Source of the DNA: Larix sibirica
Lineage: Eukaryota; Streptophyta; Pinopsida; Pinales; Pinaceae
NCBI GenBank assembly: GCA_004151065.3
Contig: NWUY0300123756.1
Span: 1 to 10,061, forward strand
Reading direction: 5' to 3'
DNA: 10,061 nt
Both the position numbers and the translations under genes were made by a program. The notes under the pieces were generated by a model that worked only from the letters and a program-made list of their open reading frames with translations, was not told the origin of the DNA and made no database searches. Each line of letters opens with the position of its first letter. Position 1 is the stretch's first letter. This document shows positions 7,961-10,061 of this stretch, one piece after another.

Positions 7961-8132
7961 GGGGATTTCGAAAAACCAACAAGCAAATTCAAACGCATGC
8001 AACACAAACAGTAAGGACGGTGCTGTGAAGCAATTATGGGAGTATATACGGTTTTGATATCTGCCATGATATATCAAATTAAAGGGGATTTCGAAAAACC
8101 AGCAAGCAAATCAAAACACACGCAACACACAG
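7961..8132. repeat. 50-bp direct repeat with 123-bp period
   Basis: GGGGATTTCGAAAAACCA, AGCAAAT, and an AAAC/CGCAACACA tail occur at 7961-8011 and again at 8084-8132. Read on the minus strand, the left copy is the pyrimidine-rich tract just before the candidate acceptor at 7954-7955. The right copy lacks the TGCATAG end. Confidence 0.88.
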
Positions 8133-8346
8133 ATAATAGCATCGAGGTGTTAAATATTTATGGCAGTACGCGCGTGCATATAGGCTCGATGTCTCCACAT
8201 ATACATCGGATTGTGTATATATAAACATACAGGTTTATATTTACACGATCAAATATATATTGGAATGTATTTGCGCAATCGACTGTGTATATATGCATAT
8301 GTGGTAAGAATTTGGTCGTATATACACGGTCGAATGTGTATACTGC
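8133..8346. other. TA-rich segment with repeated TCG-N-N-TGTGTATA motif
   Basis: This sequence lies just past the stop codon of the minus-strand reading frame. The motif CGRNTGTGTATA recurs near 8207-8220, 8278-8292 and 8329-8342. Runs of TATATA alternate with CG-containing steps. If the gene ends at 8347 this would be its 3' UTR or downstream flank. No clear AATAAA polyadenylation signal is visible on the minus strand, which slightly favours the reading frame being an exon of a longer gene. Confidence 0.45.
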
Positions 8347-9141
8347 TTAATTGACTGGGATGTTGCAGCGTTCCCCAGAGGCAAGAACGGACGGTTTAGC
8401 CATGGCGGTGCGGCGTACGGCATTTTTGGTTGGCTTAGGGGACGATCGCGTAGACAGGCTTAACGGCTTGGAAGATCCGGCAGGAGATGGAGATTTTAAT
8501 GAAGAAGATGATGATTTCGAGGCTAACGGGGCGGGGGATTTCTTTGGCTCCGCGTGATTCGAACTTGCGACGGACTTTGTAGAAGCTCCGCGGGTTTCAG
8601 CTACTGAAGGACTCGGCTTTGCAGGGGTTGAGGCCGTGGTTGAAGGTCGCTGCCGCGGAGTGGCCGGAGTGCCGATGTTGGCCCGCCGCTCTGCATTTCC
8701 CACCGGCGTCCCGATGCTATTCCGTTTGGTGACAGAATTTGCACTAACAGCTGCCTTGGAGCTCGAAACGCTAGGAAGACTCGTCTGAACTCCGTTATCA
8801 GCAGGGGGATTGCCATTGTTACTGACCGTTTTGGTTCTGGAAGCAGTGGAAGGCAAAGATCGTGAAGCCGGTGGAACGGGAGCCGATCTGACCGTTGAGC
8901 CTCGTAATGCAGCGGATGCTTTAGCTGGAGTGGAGAGCTTTGACACCGGCTTGCTCGTTCGCAGGCTTTTTGTTGCAGCATTTGACGGTTTTGTGGTTAC
9001 TTTTTCTGCATTTTCGACGGCTGGACTCGCAGTCTCGGCTTCTGCTGTCCGATCGGTAGGAAAATCGTGCTTCTCTTTGTTGTCAATCTCTGCTGGTAGC
9101 TCTTTGTCTGAAAGATGACCGGAACCGTTTTCTCCTTCCAT
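8347..9141 (-). CDS. Unrecognised Ser/Ala/Pro/Thr/Lys-rich, probably disordered protein (whole gene or first exon)
   Basis: This is an uninterrupted 264-codon frame, much GC-richer than its AT-rich surroundings and the only intact coding candidate here. The start ATG (9139-9141) sits in AAAAATGGA, a good plant context. Residues 1-50 are mixed and acidic (MEGENGSGHLSDKELP opening). From about residue 50 to the end the protein is basic and low-complexity, built from S, A, P, T, K and R with SRSLPSTASR, S-S-S-S-S and A-x-P-x-P type runs. I see no signal peptide, membrane segment or catalytic motif. Such basic S/P-rich N-terminal regions occur in plant microtubule-associated and coiled-coil proteins, but this is composition and not homology. 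The last residues (GERCNIPVN) depart in style. The best internal donor, GCC before GTACGC at 8418, is weak, so the true 3' end is uncertain. Confidence 0.6.
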   Translation of the reverse strand: MEGENGSGHLSDKELPAEIDNKEKHDFPTDRTAEAETASPAVENAEKVTTKPSNAATKSLRTSKPVSKLSTPAKASAALRGSTVRSAPVPPASRSLPSTASRTKTVSNNGNPPADNGVQTSLPSVSSSKAAVSANSVTKRNSIGTPVGNAERRANIGTPATPRQRPSTTASTPAKPSPSVAETRGASTKSVASSNHAEPKKSPAPLASKSSSSSLKSPSPAGSSKPLSLSTRSSPKPTKNAVRRTAMAKPSVLASGERCNIPVN

Positions 9142-9241
9142 TTTTGCGACGGCGAGTTCAACCTAGGACGGATCAGGTACCGAAAAACCTAGAAAAAGGT
9201 TTCTAATTCTTCTTCATTCTGTAAAGATACAAAATAATTTG
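9142..9241 (-). promoter_or_regulatory. 5' leader of the minus-strand gene with a splice-acceptor-like site
   Basis: Just upstream of the ATG on the minus strand, ATTTTGTATCTTTACAG (intron end at about 9219) resembles a plant 3' splice site with a T-rich tract. It would leave a leader of about 77 nt before the ATG, so a 5' UTR intron is possible. No TATA box is visible on the minus strand up to about 9400. The transcription start cannot be placed. Confidence 0.3.
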
Positions 9242-9601
9242 GATTGAAACTCACAATACTGTAGATAAAGATGCTGTAATTACTTTGCTTGAATCTGAAA
9301 TCACGATCGAAGCTCAAAATAAACACTTTTTGGAGCTTGGAATATTTACGTAAGCTTCGAATATAGACTAAATACCTTCATTAAGAGCGCGAAATCACGA
9401 TTGGAACTGAGAATGCCGTAAGCGCTTTCTTTTGGATCTCAAAATCGTAGCTGAATGCTGTAAAACATCAATTCGGGGTTTGAAATAGCTGCTTAAGCTC
9501 AGAGTACCTTAAAATGGAGCCTGGATCGAGCAAATGAAGCTTAAAAGTTTGTAAATGGCTTACTTTGGAGCTCAAAAATGCTATTGAAGCTCAAAATGCC
9601 A
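9242..9601. repeat. Degenerate array of a 16-22-bp motif upstream of the minus-strand gene
   Basis: A motif close to GATTGAAGCTCAAAATGCYG followed by TA recurs, with drift, at about 9242-9263, 9305-9320, 9399-9420, 9446-9462, 9494-9511, 9565-9583 and 9583-9601. The last two abut. Larger pieces are also shared: GAAATCACGAT precedes the motif at 9297 and 9391. The array occupies the probable promoter or 5' UTR intron of the gene. Confidence 0.6.
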
Positions 9602-9813
9602 TGGATCCTTCAAATACAGCAAGCTTTGGACAAAATGCCAACCGATCCACGGATCTGTGGATTCTGCCTTGCTGTGCTGAAGGGAAGAGAAGCATTTGCA
9701 GGTTCAAATAGTGGGATTAGTGGGATCTTATCTCAAATACCAAGCAATGTATGTACAGTCCCTGCATGCCCACTACAATGGTCTACGCTGGACAGCGCTA
9801 CCTATCATTGCCT
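9602..9813. other. Upstream flank, no gene supported
   Basis: A 90-codon open frame on the plus strand (9578-9850) crosses this stretch. It runs through the motif array on its left and into the tandem repeat on its right and shows no domain, so I do not call it a gene. Nothing else is recognisable. Confidence 0.5.
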
Positions 9814-9957
9814 GCTGTTAACCTGTCTCATGCGACCACAGCTCAGATGACCCTATCTTGACTGTAACTTTAGGGCCAAAAAAGCTGTTAACTTGTCTCA
9901 TGTGACCGAAGCTCACATGACCCTATCGTTACTGTGTCCGTAACTTCAGGGCAAAAA
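9814..9957. repeat. 70/74-bp tandem repeat, two units
   Basis: Unit 1 (9814-9883) and unit 2 (9884-9957) share GCTGTTAAC, TGTCTCATG, GACC, AGCTCA, ATGACCCTATC, CTGTAACTT-type sequence and an AGGG-CAAAAAA end. Unit 2 carries a small insertion (TGTCC) and several substitutions. Confidence 0.88.
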
Positions 9958-9961
9958 ATGC

Positions 9962-10061
9962 ATTACTGGGTAATATTGAATCAATTCGTTGAATTTACAG
10001 TGGGATTACTGAGTAATATTGAATCAATTCCTTGAATTTACAGTGGGATTACTGGGTAATA
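9962..10061. repeat. 43-bp tandem repeat, at least 2.3 units, cut by window end
   Basis: Units start at 9962, 10005 and 10048 with ATTACTGGGTAATA (ATTACTGAGTAATA in the second), each followed by TTGAATCAATTC, TTGAATTTACAGTGGG. Two substitutions separate the full units. The array continues past the window edge, so its true length is unknown. Confidence 0.92.

Noticed and set aside
8810-9118. Plus-strand 102-codon frame, and another at 8351-8557
   Set aside because: They lie antisense to the 264-codon minus-strand frame. Their openness follows from its GC-rich composition, and the minus-strand frame has the better start context and length.
9578-9850. Plus-strand 90-codon frame
   Set aside because: It runs from a degenerate repeat array into a tandem repeat, with no domain, poor start context and no support.
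1-10061. CRISPR arrays, tRNA or rRNA genes, and LTR pairs
   Set aside because: No regularly spaced short repeats with unique spacers, no recognisable tRNA or rRNA core sequences, and no paired long terminal repeats with primer-binding sites were seen. The one long direct repeat is adjacent, not flanking.

Overview
The window looks like nuclear DNA from a plant, possibly a gymnosperm, although nothing fixes the species. It is AT-rich and mostly non-genic. It carries two decayed LINE (L1-type) retrotransposons of the plant kind that has an RNase H domain at the ORF2 C-terminus. It has one GC-richer gene-like block on the minus strand, no prokaryotic gene organisation, and a single undetermined base (N) that points to a draft eukaryotic assembly.

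Layout, left to right. Positions 1-4381 (+ strand) hold the 3' part of a LINE, with essentially all of ORF2. The domain order is apurinic-type endonuclease, reverse transcriptase, zf-RVT zinc-binding region and RNase H, followed by a short 3' UTR and an A-rich end. It is dead: about 13 in-frame stops, several frame changes and lost catalytic residues. Positions 4382-5180 are AT-rich with no recognisable gene and a 47-bp tandem duplication. Positions 5181-5822 are a roughly 320-bp direct repeat whose two copies meet at the lone N (5502), which looks like an unmerged contig overlap. Positions 6043-6242 are two units of a 135-bp repeat. The second unit is interrupted by a 5'-truncated LINE (about 6243-7030, + strand) with a broken RNase H domain and an A10 tail, and the rest of the repeat unit resumes after the tail. 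Positions 7031-8346 are AT-rich, pyrimidine-rich on the minus strand, and full of two-copy tandem duplications. They include one plausible 52-nt minus-strand exon (7902-7953).

On the minus strand, 9141-8347 encodes a 264-residue, Ser/Ala/Pro/Thr/Lys-rich, probably disordered protein that I do not recognise. It is the only intact coding candidate. It may be a single-exon gene or the first exon of a larger gene running left. Its upstream flank (9142-9813) has a splice-acceptor-like site and a degenerate array of a 16-22-bp motif. The right edge (9814-10061) has two short tandem arrays, the last cut by the window end.

No operon or multi-gene system is present. The story is of retrotransposon decay (stop codons strongly biased to TAG, as expected from CHG methylation and deamination), local tandem duplication, and one plant gene 5' end. 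I found no convincing undescribed biological system.
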